Shown here: one piece after another, positions 46,085 to 57,007 of the stretch
Layout of the letters: each line of letters begins with the position of its first letter
How positions within the stretch are numbered: position 1 is the first letter of the stretch
Assembly: GCA_026874595.1 (NCBI GenBank)
Contig: CM049314.1
Location: 73,920,300-73,984,299, forward strand
From: Sipunculus nudus
Lineage: Eukaryota; Annelida; Sipuncula; Golfingiida; Sipunculidae
Direction of reading: 5' to 3'
DNA: 64,000 nucleotides
Program-made: the position numbers and the translations under genes
Notes under the pieces: model-generated
What the model was told of the DNA's origin: nothing
Database searches by the model: none
Seen by the model: the letters and a program-made list of their open reading frames with translations, nothing else

Positions 46085-48085
46085 TGTAGAGATCCCCCGA
46101 TAAGTCAGGATGCAGCCGATAAATATAAAACGTTTATTTGTAGAATATAACTTGATACAGGCATAAACATCGATGGTATTTGATAATAATAAGTTGACAA
46201 GTATGAGCCGGACTTCCGAACGGCTCTCAGTCTGACCTTCAACTGACTCGGCCTCGGCTCTCTACCAGCCGGCCGCTACCCTGATTGCAATTAGCAACTG
46301 AGAAGGCATCAGTACCTTGATAATTAGAGGAGGCGTGGACGTAACTAAAGGTTTAGGAAGTAATCTTAATTAGAGTGTTGTGTCACCTCAAGCTGAATGA
46401 ACAGATTGTGGATGACACGTAACTAGAAGTACCGTAAAATCTCCACTTAAAACCGCACTTCCGATTAAAACCGCACCCAGACTTCGCAAAAATTCCAGGT
46501 GAGACACCGCGAGGGGCTCAAATACTAAGAACCCCCCTTTAAAACCGCACCAACTTTCGCTACGGAATGATTTGACAAAAGACACGTTCAAGCCATCATC
46601 TAGAAATGAACACGCGTAGGTTGCGACTCGGCCATTCCTGTCCACTTTAAAATTCCTTGGGCATTTTATTTAAATATATCATGACACTTTTTTGCAGGGT
46701 CACTCAAGCATGAAGTTTGAGAAGACGTAAGGGCCGATGAACCTCCGCCTGTTTATACAGATTTTATATTCCGTGCCTTATTCTTGTTTGCTACTGATTT
46801 GTCATTATATTTTGGAAAAAATATTCTGCTGATCCATTTCAAGTCACTGTATATTTTAATTCTAAAAGTTATATTTTGAAATCTTAATTTTTACTCGAAA
46901 GATTCAAATCATTTTCATACCGGTTACTACGGTATTATCATCGTCACATCGTACGTTGACATCGTTCCATGTCACAATTTGCTGGTGTGTTTGAAAACAT
47001 TGCTGGTCAGCTTAACTAAATATCAAAGTAACTGAAGTTACCTTGTCAAGATACGCACGTATAGGAAACATGACGCTTGAAAACGAGTGATTTTAAGGTA
47101 AAAGTAAAGTGGCCAGTCGGGGTAAGCAAGTTTTTTTTCCTGAAGAAAGTTTCCGTGTGGGGAGCCATTTTGTCAAGGCAGTGTTCGCGCAAGGCACGCT
47201 GGGACGAAATAGGTGGCTGTTCTGTTTACCACCCACCGCGTACAGCTGTTCAAAATATACTTAGCAGAATACCGGGGCGTTTCAGCACATGGCGGCACTC
47301 GAACTTGATTTTAAAACGATCGTCTGCCATTGTGTGACTCTTTACGATGTCAGCTTTTTATTCATTTTACGTTTTAAACAAATAATCATTTGCTAAATAA
47401 TGCCGCAAATGGGTTTAAAGTAGGCTTTTATTTCAATTTTGCTTGACCATGCCCAACGAAATGGGCCGCTGTGTGTTACAGCAGGGTTGTTGTAAACGTA
47501 TTATGTGGTGACAATTACCAAGATTTTATAACAAGTTATATATCACACGAAAATTAATCAGCAATATTTAATTTATAAAAAAAAACAAATTATCGTAAAT
47601 AATACATTTACACACGGCTCCCATGAATGCAAGACTGCTGATAAGAACGGCCTTCGAAAGTTGCAATATTATCGCCCACTCGCCGGCCCAAAAACGATGT
47701 CTGTCAAGAAGATATTCAGGAAACCCTTCTAGTATAAACCGCACAGTGCTTTCAGGAAATCAACTTGATTTCAAGATTTTGAATTTCTTGATTAAACCGC
47801 GGTTTTAAGTGGAGATTTTACGGTATTGTTATGTAAACTGCATGGGGTCTATGTCTATATACAATGTACGTTTCAATGTCGCATTAGTGTCAGCGTTTAA
47901 GTATGCCCGAATGATGTAATATACCTTATACAATGTGTTTGAATAACTACTGGTCCTGACATTATGAATTACAACTAAATACTACACTAAAATATAACAT
48001 TAAACTATATAGAATACATGCAAACTATTACACTAAAATATAACATTAAAATATATAGAATACCTATAAGAGTTGATACTCTACA
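46085..48085 (-). repeat. LTR 3 (5' LTR of gypsy element B), interrupted
   Basis: TGTAGAG...CTCTACA ends. The total is 2001 bp; removing the 1392-bp DNA transposon and one TA copy leaves 607 bp, the size of LTRs 1 and 2. AGGT follows at 48086-48089 and matches 34349-34352. It shares with LTR 2 the variants by which LTR 1 differs. Confidence 0.95.
46432..47823. mobile_element. TA-flanked DNA transposon inserted in LTR 3 (1392 bp)
   Basis: The ends are a perfect 25-bp terminal inverted repeat beginning CCGTAAAATCTCCAC. TA is present on both sides (46430-46431 and 47824-47825), and the LTR sequence rejoins exactly with one TA. A TA duplication points to the Tc1/mariner-pogo superfamily. Near the left end the word TTAAAACCGCAC occurs three times (about 46446-46553), and a related word lies at the right end; these may be transposase-binding repeats. 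No transposase is recognised; a 86-codon + strand ORF (47077-47337) has no family resemblance, so it is probably non-autonomous. Confidence 0.85.
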
Positions 48086-48412
48086 AGGTGGCGCCACCTG
48101 CATTCTAGTTTATGCTGCAGACATCCAAGCTTATATCTTGGGAACCGTTTGACCGATTGGGCCAAAGTTTTGCATGTGTATAGTTCTCACATAGCTCTTT
48201 ATCATACGCAAAACTGGTGGCGTCACCTGCAACCATTTTTGCTCCGCGTCCATCTGTTTGTCTGCCACGGGCTAAAATCACTCATATACATGTACTGGTT
48301 TGACTTATCTGCCTTAAATTTTGCATATGTATACAACTTGGACGGCTTTCTGGATTTTGTGGTGGGGGGGGGCAACCTACATACACAATTTGGCTGCAGA
48401 CATCCATGCTAA
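48086..48412 (+). mobile_element. H1 repeat (host copy), segment 2 of 3
   Basis: It begins with the duplicated AGGT and continues H1 (GGTGGCGCCACC, 'gcagacatccaagc'). It is cut after CTAA at 48409-48412 by the 9.5-kb gypsy element and resumes at 57931. Confidence 0.75.
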
Positions 48413-49331
48413 TGTTACAACGGGGAATTAGGGGAGTTCTTCCCTGGCCATAACACAGTCACACGGCGCGTCAGGTGAATAACTGAGACAGTCCAAGTTG
48501 GATATTGTGCTGTTTTATTTCCAGTTGTCTTGGTTTACATGTTGATGATGGCGTGGGTCTGTCTGCCAGTTCCCAGCCCAACACAGGATTTTGTATCAGT
48601 ATTACTACGTCACAAACCTTTACATCATCTTACACTTTTTCTATTGGATATTGGATATGTGTCATTATGACGCACCTGAATGTTTAGATAACCATATATG
48701 GCTTCGGCTTTCGCCTACGCACAAACTTTTTCCTTGTTTTACCTAAAACTCATGTAATATCATTATATTCCTGATATTAATATATTCAGGGTACATATTT
48801 ATCTCCTGATCAATTCTGTGTGACCCAGCTACTTACTGACTCACTTTTGGTACAGTTTTCCTGTCCTAAATTACTGCCTCATGCGCAGGCCGGTATTCAC
48901 CGTACCTTTGACTTTTATATCATTTTACACTGTCATCCAGATCTAAACCTGGCTTCTGCTGATGCCTATAATAACAGAATCTATTTTGGCTTACTTGATT
49001 AAGTTTACATTCACATGGCTATAACAATTATACCAGTCTATAGTAATCACTGGTTGTCTGCATTCAGAATTTATGTCCATTAAAATACTCATTTATCAGC
49101 TTCTTTTCTAAACCTATATGCTAACCGACATATGGAGATCGGAATCCAAACACCTGTCTTACAATGGTAGACAATGCGTTGGTACACCAATTTAGGCTAT
49201 TATCATTTCTCTCTGTCGCTCTATCTGTCTTTCCATCTGCTGAACTGGTAACTGATCTTATGTGTACCAAAATATTGCGTTAAAATCAGTAATTAATTAT
49301 AATAGATATTAACACCTCTTACCACATAACA
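48413..49331 (-). repeat. 3' LTR of gypsy element C
   Basis: A 919-bp LTR with TGTTA...TAACA termini. By eye it is identical to the 5' LTR at 57008-57926. Short ORFs inside it recur in every copy and are not genes. In + strand direction it lies directly upstream of the antisense ORF. Confidence 0.95.
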
Positions 49332-49489
49332 TATCCCTGGGGCTCAAAATTTGAACTCCGGGTCAAATACACAGTAAGATGAACAACACACCGGGGACAA
49401 TTTAAATAACGCCAAAGAATCATATTAGAAAAAAAAAACGGTGAGCCGTTATTAATTAAAAGTACAGAAAGGGTATGAAAGCAATGGGT

Positions 49490-49499
49490 ATATATATAG
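49490..49499 (+). promoter_or_regulatory. TATA-like sequence upstream of the antisense ORF
   Basis: TATATATAGA starts 53 nt before the ATG at 49543, a spacing compatible with a short-leader + strand transcript. AT-rich sequence makes such matches common, so the role is a guess. Confidence 0.3.
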
Positions 49500-49542
49500 A
49501 GTTCATGGGAGAGATCTGCCCATTTGCCTGTTCGAAAAAAAT

Positions 49543-50169
49543 ATGGCAAGTCTTGAATGCGCAAGCTATGGCTGTCGGCTCGGGGAATGCATGAACTGTC
49601 AGCAGAGACAGATTTGTCGTTTTTGTGGTGGCCACATACCGTGGTTTCCACCCGTGTGGCGACATCCGGCCGCAAGGCCATCGGAAGGGTGGTATACCTT
49701 ACAGAATCATTTTGTTGACTGTCCGAACAAAGCGTGGTGTCAGGAGAGAATCCGGACTGCAGGACTGCGGCTGATGTCGCATGATAGGAGGGAACAATTT
49801 TTTAAGTATATCCGAATGTGGGGGAAGGGCAGGACTGAGGGACTGCACTTACTGCAGACTCATCAGTGTAGGTGCCAGAAATGTAGGGACATTACTAGAA
49901 AAGCGGAACGGGAATATCATGAAGCCGGGACCTTACAAGAAGCGGTTGCTGCTATCGAACAGATAGTGTGTGATCGTTGGGGGTGCTCAGAAGTAGAAAA
50001 TAGAGGGACATTATTTAGATTAAGTGGGAGACGTGCAGGTAAGTTATTGAGCAGTTGGCAGGAGGTACGCCAGCTGGAGGGGGTAATACCTTTCGCGATA
50101 TTAAAGTATGTGACTTTTTGGTACGTGGTTACGGCACTAAAAAGAGGAATTTACGAGGCATACGAGTAA
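49543..50169 (+). CDS. Antisense cysteine-rich ORF inside gypsy element C (208 aa)
   Basis: This ORF lies on the strand opposite to gag-pol, between pol and the 3' LTR, 211 bp from the LTR edge. It is the only long + strand frame in the element that does not overlap gag or pol. The protein has 13 cysteines at 6, 11, 16, 19, 25, 28, 60, 66, 109, 111, 114, 143 and 148, including CMNC, CRFC and CRCQKC, which could bind zinc. A basic, helical middle follows, then a hydrophobic stretch at about 180-199 (PFAILKYVTFWYVV) that could enter a membrane. Base composition is richer in G+C than its AT-rich flanks, as expected of selected coding sequence. A strong donor-like AG|gtaagt lies 26 nt past the stop. 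No family is recognised. It could be an accessory protein of the element or a captured host exon. Confidence 0.55.
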   Translation: MASLECASYGCRLGECMNCQQRQICRFCGGHIPWFPPVWRHPAARPSEGWYTLQNHFVDCPNKAWCQERIRTAGLRLMSHDRREQFFKYIRMWGKGRTEGLHLLQTHQCRCQKCRDITRKAEREYHEAGTLQEAVAAIEQIVCDRWGCSEVENRGTLFRLSGRRAGKLLSSWQEVRQLEGVIPFAILKYVTFWYVVTALKRGIYEAYE

Positions 50170-50199
50170 GATTTAGAAGAGGGGAAGACAAAAGGTAAG

Positions 50200-51112
50200 T
50201 GGCAATTTAAAATATGATTCAATGGATAAACAATATATGAACAAGGGACAATTTGTACAACATTAGAACAATGTAAGCAAGAATAATAGGATAAATCGGT
50301 GAATATATGTATAATAACAATAATGATCATAATGATAGACATATATAAAATACAAGAAGTATCAATAGTATAACATGAAAAATCGCATCAAAGTACTGGC
50401 TGCAGCGGCAGTACAATCCATAAGCATCAATATAGTATCAGGAAACATGGAAAATACAATATACTAGTAGCTATCTCTAGTATGCTAGTGGGTTTGTGTT
50501 TTGTTTATATATATATTTTTTTGTGTGTGTGTTGGAGTACATCTTATCGTAACACAGCAAGAAGATAAAATAGTAGTCCCGTAATTGTATGATAATATTC
50601 AATAAGTTTCATGAAGGTACAATCACAAGGAAATACATATATAGATATATATATTTAAATATACATATGAAAAGACCAATATACATAATATGATAAGAAT
50701 ATAATGCAGGATAAATATACATCAATGAGATCTACACATGGTATATAGTGATGATTAACTACACATAAGATATAATGATAAGGGATAATAAGTATACAGA
50801 TATATGCATGGCTTATTTGCAAAGAGGCAAAAATTATACATATTAGTAGTCAAACAGCCTTTTTCTTTAGGGATTTTAAAGCTTTTGTACATTTTTTTTT
50901 CATTGTTTTTTTTTTTTTTTTTTTTTATTCAATATGCACGTATTAAGGAACAATAAGAATAAGTATATGTACAATCGTTACAACAAGATTAATGCTACCT
51001 AGGTCATGTATTATCAAGAAATATCATAAAAGACAGTATCATATAACAAAGATATATATATATATACATATAGCGACAATTTTCTAAATAGACGCTACAT
51101 AAGTAAATAACC
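50200..51112. other. AT-rich non-coding part of element C
   Basis: Nothing coding is visible. A long oligo-T tract (about 50888-50932) and short TA runs are present. Confidence 0.5.
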
Positions 51113-51569
51113 TCAACGTGATATTGCACCATCTAATGATACATTATCAGATAGTGGATACAACGTAGCATGCGTTGTATTATCCGTCATGGACATCGTG
51201 GACAACGATGCCATGAACGGAGGTACAGCAGGAAACATTGCTGTTTTGAGTGCCTGACCCGGAACTTTTAATGGATTAGTAGCGACTTTATTGTCTACGT
51301 CCGTTTCATAGGAAGTGGGGTCCTCCCGTGTAGGACACGAGTTAACCAAATACACTGCGCCGTGATGTTTCATCGTAAGAATCGTAATAGGAAGTCCGTG
51401 ACGCAACATGCGTTTTAATTTCCATGATTGCCAAAACGATATAAAGAAGGATTCCTAACAGTAAGTGGAATGTATTTCTTCCCGTGTGATGCCCATTTTC
51501 TGTAAGGGGACAAGGAATGGATGAATAAGTATGAGGAATGATATATGAGAATAGTAAATCTCTCAACAA
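51113..51569 (-). other. Two overlapping sense ORFs downstream of pol in element C
   Basis: A 75-codon frame (51342-51569) contains a clear hydrophobic segment, FHLLLGILLYIVLAIM, which could be a membrane helix. An overlapping frame (51113-51409, 98 codons) continues past it. Errantivirus-like elements carry env at this position, but the frames are too short for an env. They might be exons of a spliced membrane protein, a remnant, or chance. Confidence 0.3.
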
Positions 51570-51743
51570 ATGTGTGTATTGATCTTAACCTTAAGGATTT
51601 AAGATGGTAATTTTATTGTGAGCTCATTATGTATAAGATCCACACATCTGCAGAGTGATGATACAATATATGAAAATGAAACGGATGATATCCTCGTCAT
51701 CTCACTATTAGGGTCTATATACGGGTGAGTACAGTCAGTGTAT

Positions 51744-54700
51744 TTAACGTTTGTTTTTACGTTTGCGTACCTGACCGGTCATTGTTCGTTTAATATGAAA
51801 TTCACGGATAAGTGCGGGCGAAATATCGTCAGCATATTCCCAGGATGATTTCCGTGATTTGTCTACCCATTTCACGAAATACACACGCTTTCCTTGGTGT
51901 TTTGAACACTTCATAAGCCTATTAACGGCAGCGTATGCATCATGGGAAGTTTGAGATCGACCTGGACTATCTGGATCCAAGATAGCACGATCTCTAGAGG
52001 ATGTATCACGCTGGGATGAATCTACACGGGTCGAGGGTGGATCATTGGTGGGATGATCGGGGGGATCGCGATGATTTGTCGGACGATCCTGGGGATCAAA
52101 ATATTTTTTTAACCTATTACTATGCACGAAAGCGGGTAAAGCTTTGTTAGTACGGCAATCAATAAGTTTATACGTATTATTAGAATTGGCTATTGCAATG
52201 TAGTATGGGCCTAAGTATTTGGGGAGTAATTTTGGCGTAAGACCCGGGGTTTTGGCCATACGTTTTAACAGAACACGATCACCGACCTGAAAGTCAGGTT
52301 GAGATGCTTTTATATCATGTCGCTGTTTAATTTTATCCTTGGTCTCAGAAGTAATATCAGCTACTATCTCCCTAATTTGTTTCAGGCGTGTAGTTAATAA
52401 ATCAAGGTATGCCTGATCGGGAGTGGACAGTTTAGGTGCTGGTAACAACTGCACATCATTTGGAAGTGTTGGTTTCTTACCAAACAAAATTTGATATGGG
52501 CTAAAGCCATCAAGTTGTGCCTGAGGTCTGAAACGAAAAGCCATTAATAAACTTGGAATTAAATCAGCCCAATTAGATTGATCCGCTTCTATATATGTCC
52601 GAAGTGATTGGACTAAAGTGCGGTTATAAACTTCCACCTGACCATTCGAGGCTGGGTGGTAAGCACTCGTTTCTACTTTTGTAATTTAAAAAAGTTTACA
52701 TAATTGTTTAATCAAATGGGACATAAAGTTAGCACCTCTATCCGAAACGAGGCTATGCGGGGGTCCAAACCTGGTAATAAAGGTATTATAAATAGCCTTG
52801 GCGATAGACTGTGCATTCTGTTCTCGTAATGGAACAGCCTCTACCCATTTTGAAAAACTGTCAACCATGACAAGAACATATTTATATCCTTTTGGAGTTG
52901 TTTTCAGGGGGCCACAGACGTCTACATGGACTCGAGAGAACACAGAGGAAAGTGGGTAATTAATAAGTGGTGCATCCCTTGCATGGAAATGTCGTTTTGC
53001 AACCTGACAAGCGTCACAAGATCGTATGTATTTTGTAATATCAGCATACATAGAATGCCAGTAGTACTTCTGTCGTAAGGCTTCGTAGGTAGAATTAATA
53101 CCAAAATGACAACCAGCAGCCAAAGAATCATGATAAGATCTTAAAATATCATCACGCAAGATATGGGGAATGACTAACTGAATATATGGTGCATTTTTTT
53201 GTTTACTGCTGGAGCGAGGATAATAACGATGGTACAGAATATTATTATCCAGAAAATAATTTTGACTTTCTAAAATAACGTTTCTGGCTAAACGTTGATT
53301 ATCAGGTAAGTCAGTTTTATTCCTAAGGTATTTTATGATAGGTATTAAATCCTCATCTTGACCCTGTAATTCCTGTATCGGGGTAATCTCAGGAAGAAGA
53401 TGTTCCAATAACTGTTGTGGAGTCGCGTCCGTGTAATTTTGCGAGGCTTGAGCCAACTCTTGTAATTGATTAATTTCAGGAGTTATGATCTGAGAGCTAT
53501 AGGTAAAGCGATGTTCAACTAAATCAGATGTCTGATCCGGAATAGTCTGCGTAGAAAGTAAACTAAGACTAGACACATCACGGGTGTCCTCCCGAGATAT
53601 GGGTTGTAAACTAATATCATAATTTCTTCTTGAAAGAGCGTCCGCATTAACGTTTGATTTTCCAGGCTTATATACTATTGTATATTTACATGGCTGTAAT
53701 TTCATAGCCCAGCGAGCGAGCCTTGCTGATGAATTTTTACAGGAGTCCAAATAAGTCAGAGCCCTATGATCTGTCACGATTGTGAATGGCCGGTCGTTTG
53801 CAAGATACACATTGTAATGTTTAATACCTTCTATAATAGCTAAACACTCTTTATCTGTTATGCCCCATCTGGTTTCGTTATTTCTCAAATTTCGGCCACC
53901 ATAGGCAATAACACGCTCCTTGCCATGGTCGTCTTTTTGACCCAAAATATAACCAATAGCATAATCGGATGCATCAGTATATAAAATGAATTCCTTGTCA
54001 AAATCAGGATACACCAAAACAATAGGTTCCGTAGTCAGAGCCTGTTTCAGTTTAGTAAAAGCATTTTGGCACGCAGTATCCCAGTTGAATGGAATATCTT
54101 TATGCAATAATCTGGTCAATGGGTAAGCAATTTTTGAATAATCTTTAACAAATTTTCTGTAGTAATTACATAATCCTAAGAAACTGCGCATTTGTTTAGG
54201 GTTCTTAGGTTGGGGAAAGGTGGCAACAGCTTGTGTCTTCGCTGTGTCCATTTCAACACCACTAGTTGTGATATAGTGACCTAAAAAATTGACCTTAGGA
54301 GTGGCAAAATGACATTTGGATGGTTTCAGTTTTAAGTTAGCTTGTCGTAGTCTAGTAAAAACTTGAGACAAATGAGTGAGATGTTCAGATAAATTACGAC
54401 TATAAACAAGTATATCATCAACATATACTACAGCATTTTTAAAGTTTAAACCCTTTAAAATAGTTCCAACTGTAAAAGAGAACGATGATGGTGCATTACG
54501 AAGACCGAAGGGCATAACATTCCAGGTATATGTACCTGAATGCGTGACAAATCCAGTTTTGTCAATAGAGTCAGGGTGCATTGGAATCTGCCAAAATCCA
54601 GAGGCCATATCTAGAACAGAGAATATGCGCGCTTTTGCTTGTCCAATACTATCAAAAACATCCTCAATTCGAGGTAAAGGATGACTTACTGGCTTAGTTA

Positions 54701-55964
54701 TAGCATTTAATTTTCTATAATCCACAGCAAATCTATATTGTCCATTTTTCTTAGGAACTAATAAAACAGGAGCTTGCCATAAGGATGTAGATTCTTGGAT
54801 GATGCCTGTATCGAGCATTTCCTGAACTTGCCTATCTATTTCAGCCTTTTTAGTGGGGCTTACTCTGTATGGGGCCAGTCGAATGGGAGTTTCATCACCA
54901 GTATCGATTGAATGAGAGAATACATTTGTACGTCCTAATTCAGTAATATTAGTAGCAAAAATGTCCCGATTTGAGCCTAAAAATGCCAGTAATTTATATC
55001 TTTCCTGTTCATTTAATTCTGTTCCTTCTAAGTTGAAGTTTAAGGATTGGGCTATTTTATAATATTCCTTCTCGTTATCCTCATTGGTATTACTAGCACC
55101 AACCTGATTAATGTCCATACTGACTTGGCGATCGATAATGGTGAATGCGTCAGATGTGGGTGAAAGTAAACGGAATGAGGCAATTGGATAACCCTGTGAG
55201 AGTTTAATTGGTTTGGTATAAGGATTCATAACACGCATGACAGTTTTTGAATTGGTTAAGGTATTGATGCTATACGCCCCAGCTAATCGTTTCGACTTTC
55301 TTAATAAGCTAAGAGGAATGACCTGTCCAATGGTATCCGAGAAGTATGGATCCGGAGTGTAAACAGGTAATATTGTTTCTGTGAGCGGTTGACAGGTAGT
55401 ATTAATCGCAACTCTGAGATACGAGTGATTAGAGGGCCGTCCCTTACTACACAGTGGAATGTGATATTTACCATTCATTAAGGAGAGAACATTATGAGAA
55501 AAATCAATTTGGGCTCGGTACTTCTGTAAATAATCCGTACCTAATATTATGGGTACACTACTAGATGTTAAGACCAGAAAGGAATGTGTGGTACCGAATT
55601 CCCCCAATTTAAGAGTTAAATCAACCTGACCCATAACTTTAACATGGATATTTCCGATCCCTTTTACATATGAAATGTTTACTGGATTAACCGGAATAGT
55701 ACCCCTGTTGTTTAGATTTTGTATCGTATGCCAATCAATACAAGAGACTTGAGCTCCCGTGTCTAATAAACATTGGACTTCGAGGGAATTAACTGTAGCT
55801 GTAACCAAATTATTATATCTGTTATTTTGAAGATTGACTAAAATATGGGGACATTTGATATCGGGGTCTCTAAGGACCTGGTTCAGAGGACGGTTATGTC
55901 TACTGATTGATGGAGAATTTTGTGTTAAAGCGCTACAGTCCAGTTCAGGATCAGGCGTTATATC
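51744..55964 (-). CDS. pol: Pol of gypsy element C (PR-RT-RNase H-IN-chromodomain), one in-frame stop
   Basis: Open in the Gag frame after the Gag UAG. The protease has LLDTGAQVSC (about 55760). RT has AVDYRKLNA and VVYVDDILVYS (YVDD). RNase H has LYTDASDYAIG and VTDHRAL. The integrase has an H-H-C-C finger ending CDACQ and a core with VDVCGPL, SDRGANF and NGQVE. A GPY/F module (KYLGPYYI) and a C-terminal chromodomain (VYFVKWVDKSRKSSWEY) close it. A single TAA at 52686-52688 lies between the second catalytic D and the E; the D-to-E spacing of 35 is kept if that codon is counted, so it is a point nonsense change and not an indel. Everything else is open, about 1,400 codons. Confidence 0.9.
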
Positions 55965-55967
55965 CTA
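55965..55967 (-). promoter_or_regulatory. Gag UAG, candidate readthrough stop
   Basis: Pol continues in the same frame after this UAG, and the 52 codons up to the protease are fully open. No slippery heptamer is in register. Stop suppression, as at the gag-pol UAG of gammaretroviruses, is the simplest expression model. Confidence 0.65.
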
Positions 55968-56951
55968 TTTAAACATTACTCTATCAAACCGTACAGTTTT
56001 AGGAGTAGTTTTAGCGTTGCGACATACACGGGCCAAATGGCCTATTTCACCACAAAAATTACAGCTAACATTTTTAAATCTACATAGATAAGCCCAATGA
56101 TTATAACCACACCGTGGACACGGCGAAGGTGGCTGACTGTTACCTGGCAATGATCGTCTGGGTTGTCTGTAACCTTGAGTGGAGCGTGGTTGTTGTGGTC
56201 CCGGAGATCGCCAGCGGGGAGGGGGTGCAGGTGATGCGGAACGCATTCCTGTGCGCTCACGTGATGGTGTGCGAGGTCGTCTCAGCGGAGATTCGGTGGC
56301 GGTCGACGGGGCCCGCTGCCAAACAGCGTTGCTGATCTCTTCACACAGCTCCGTTATATTAGGTTGTGGTGGAATCGGCGAGTTGGTAATGGGATGAAAT
56401 TCAACAGCCTTACGAGCTAGTTCTGTCAAATCTTCAAGATTTTGTGGGTCTTTTAAGTCTATGTATTGTTGGATTCCTGTGGGAAACCCAATTTTAATGG
56501 CGTCCATGATATCCTGTTCAGATTTACCGAGCTGTGCTCCCATATTACGGAGGTGATCAATGTAATGATCAACAGTTTCGTTGGACTGAAAAACTCTTGT
56601 ATTAAAAGTTCTTAAAATAGCGAGTCTCTGACCCTTACGCGCGAAACGTTGTGTAAAAGCTTCGGCTAGTTTTGTAAAGTCTTTACGCGTGTCTAAAGGT
56701 AGAGAACGATACCAAGACGCGGCAACACTACCTGGAGCTAGTTTTAAGGAGAATATTTCAGCTCTCTGATCGCTTCTAAGACCTTCTACGGACGGTTTCG
56801 TCCAGCCTAGTAGGACAGCCGTGGTGTTAAAACGGTCGAGCCAGTCAATTGCATCTGTGTCACCATCTCCATAAAACATGGGAATAACTGAACAGTCTAT
56901 TTTACCTGACGGTGTAGAATCTGATGATGTCTTCTGTCCTGTTGGTGCCAT
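55965..56951 (-). CDS. gag: Gag of gypsy element C (328 aa)
   Basis: I chose ATG at 56951 (MAPTGQKTSS); the frame is open further but only from a TTG overlapping the primer-binding site. Residues ~20-190 resemble a retrotransposon Gag capsid region (DAIDWLDRFN, WYRSLPLD, FTQRFARKGQ). A basic Arg/Pro/Ser-rich stretch and two zinc knuckles follow: CPRCGYNHWAYLC (variant C-x2-C-x3-H-x4-C) and CNFCGEIGHLARVC (standard). It ends with a UAG (55965-55967). Confidence 0.9.
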   Translation of the reverse strand: MAPTGQKTSSDSTPSGKIDCSVIPMFYGDGDTDAIDWLDRFNTTAVLLGWTKPSVEGLRSDQRAEIFSLKLAPGSVAASWYRSLPLDTRKDFTKLAEAFTQRFARKGQRLAILRTFNTRVFQSNETVDHYIDHLRNMGAQLGKSEQDIMDAIKIGFPTGIQQYIDLKDPQNLEDLTELARKAVEFHPITNSPIPPQPNITELCEEISNAVWQRAPSTATESPLRRPRTPSRERTGMRSASPAPPPRWRSPGPQQPRSTQGYRQPRRSLPGNSQPPSPCPRCGYNHWAYLCRFKNVSCNFCGEIGHLARVCRNAKTTPKTVRFDRVMFK

Positions 56952-57007
56952 ATTGATTATGTCGTGACGAGGTAGATCGTTGTACCAAAACCGGATCTCC
57001 ACCAATG

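Noticed and set aside
48505-49002. 60-codon ORFs in the LTRs of element C
   Set aside because: They recur in each LTR copy only because the LTR is repeated; no family resemblance.
56951-57005. Gag of element C starting at the LTR border (346 codons)
   Set aside because: That start is a TTG within the presumed primer-binding site; the ATG at 56951 is more plausible.
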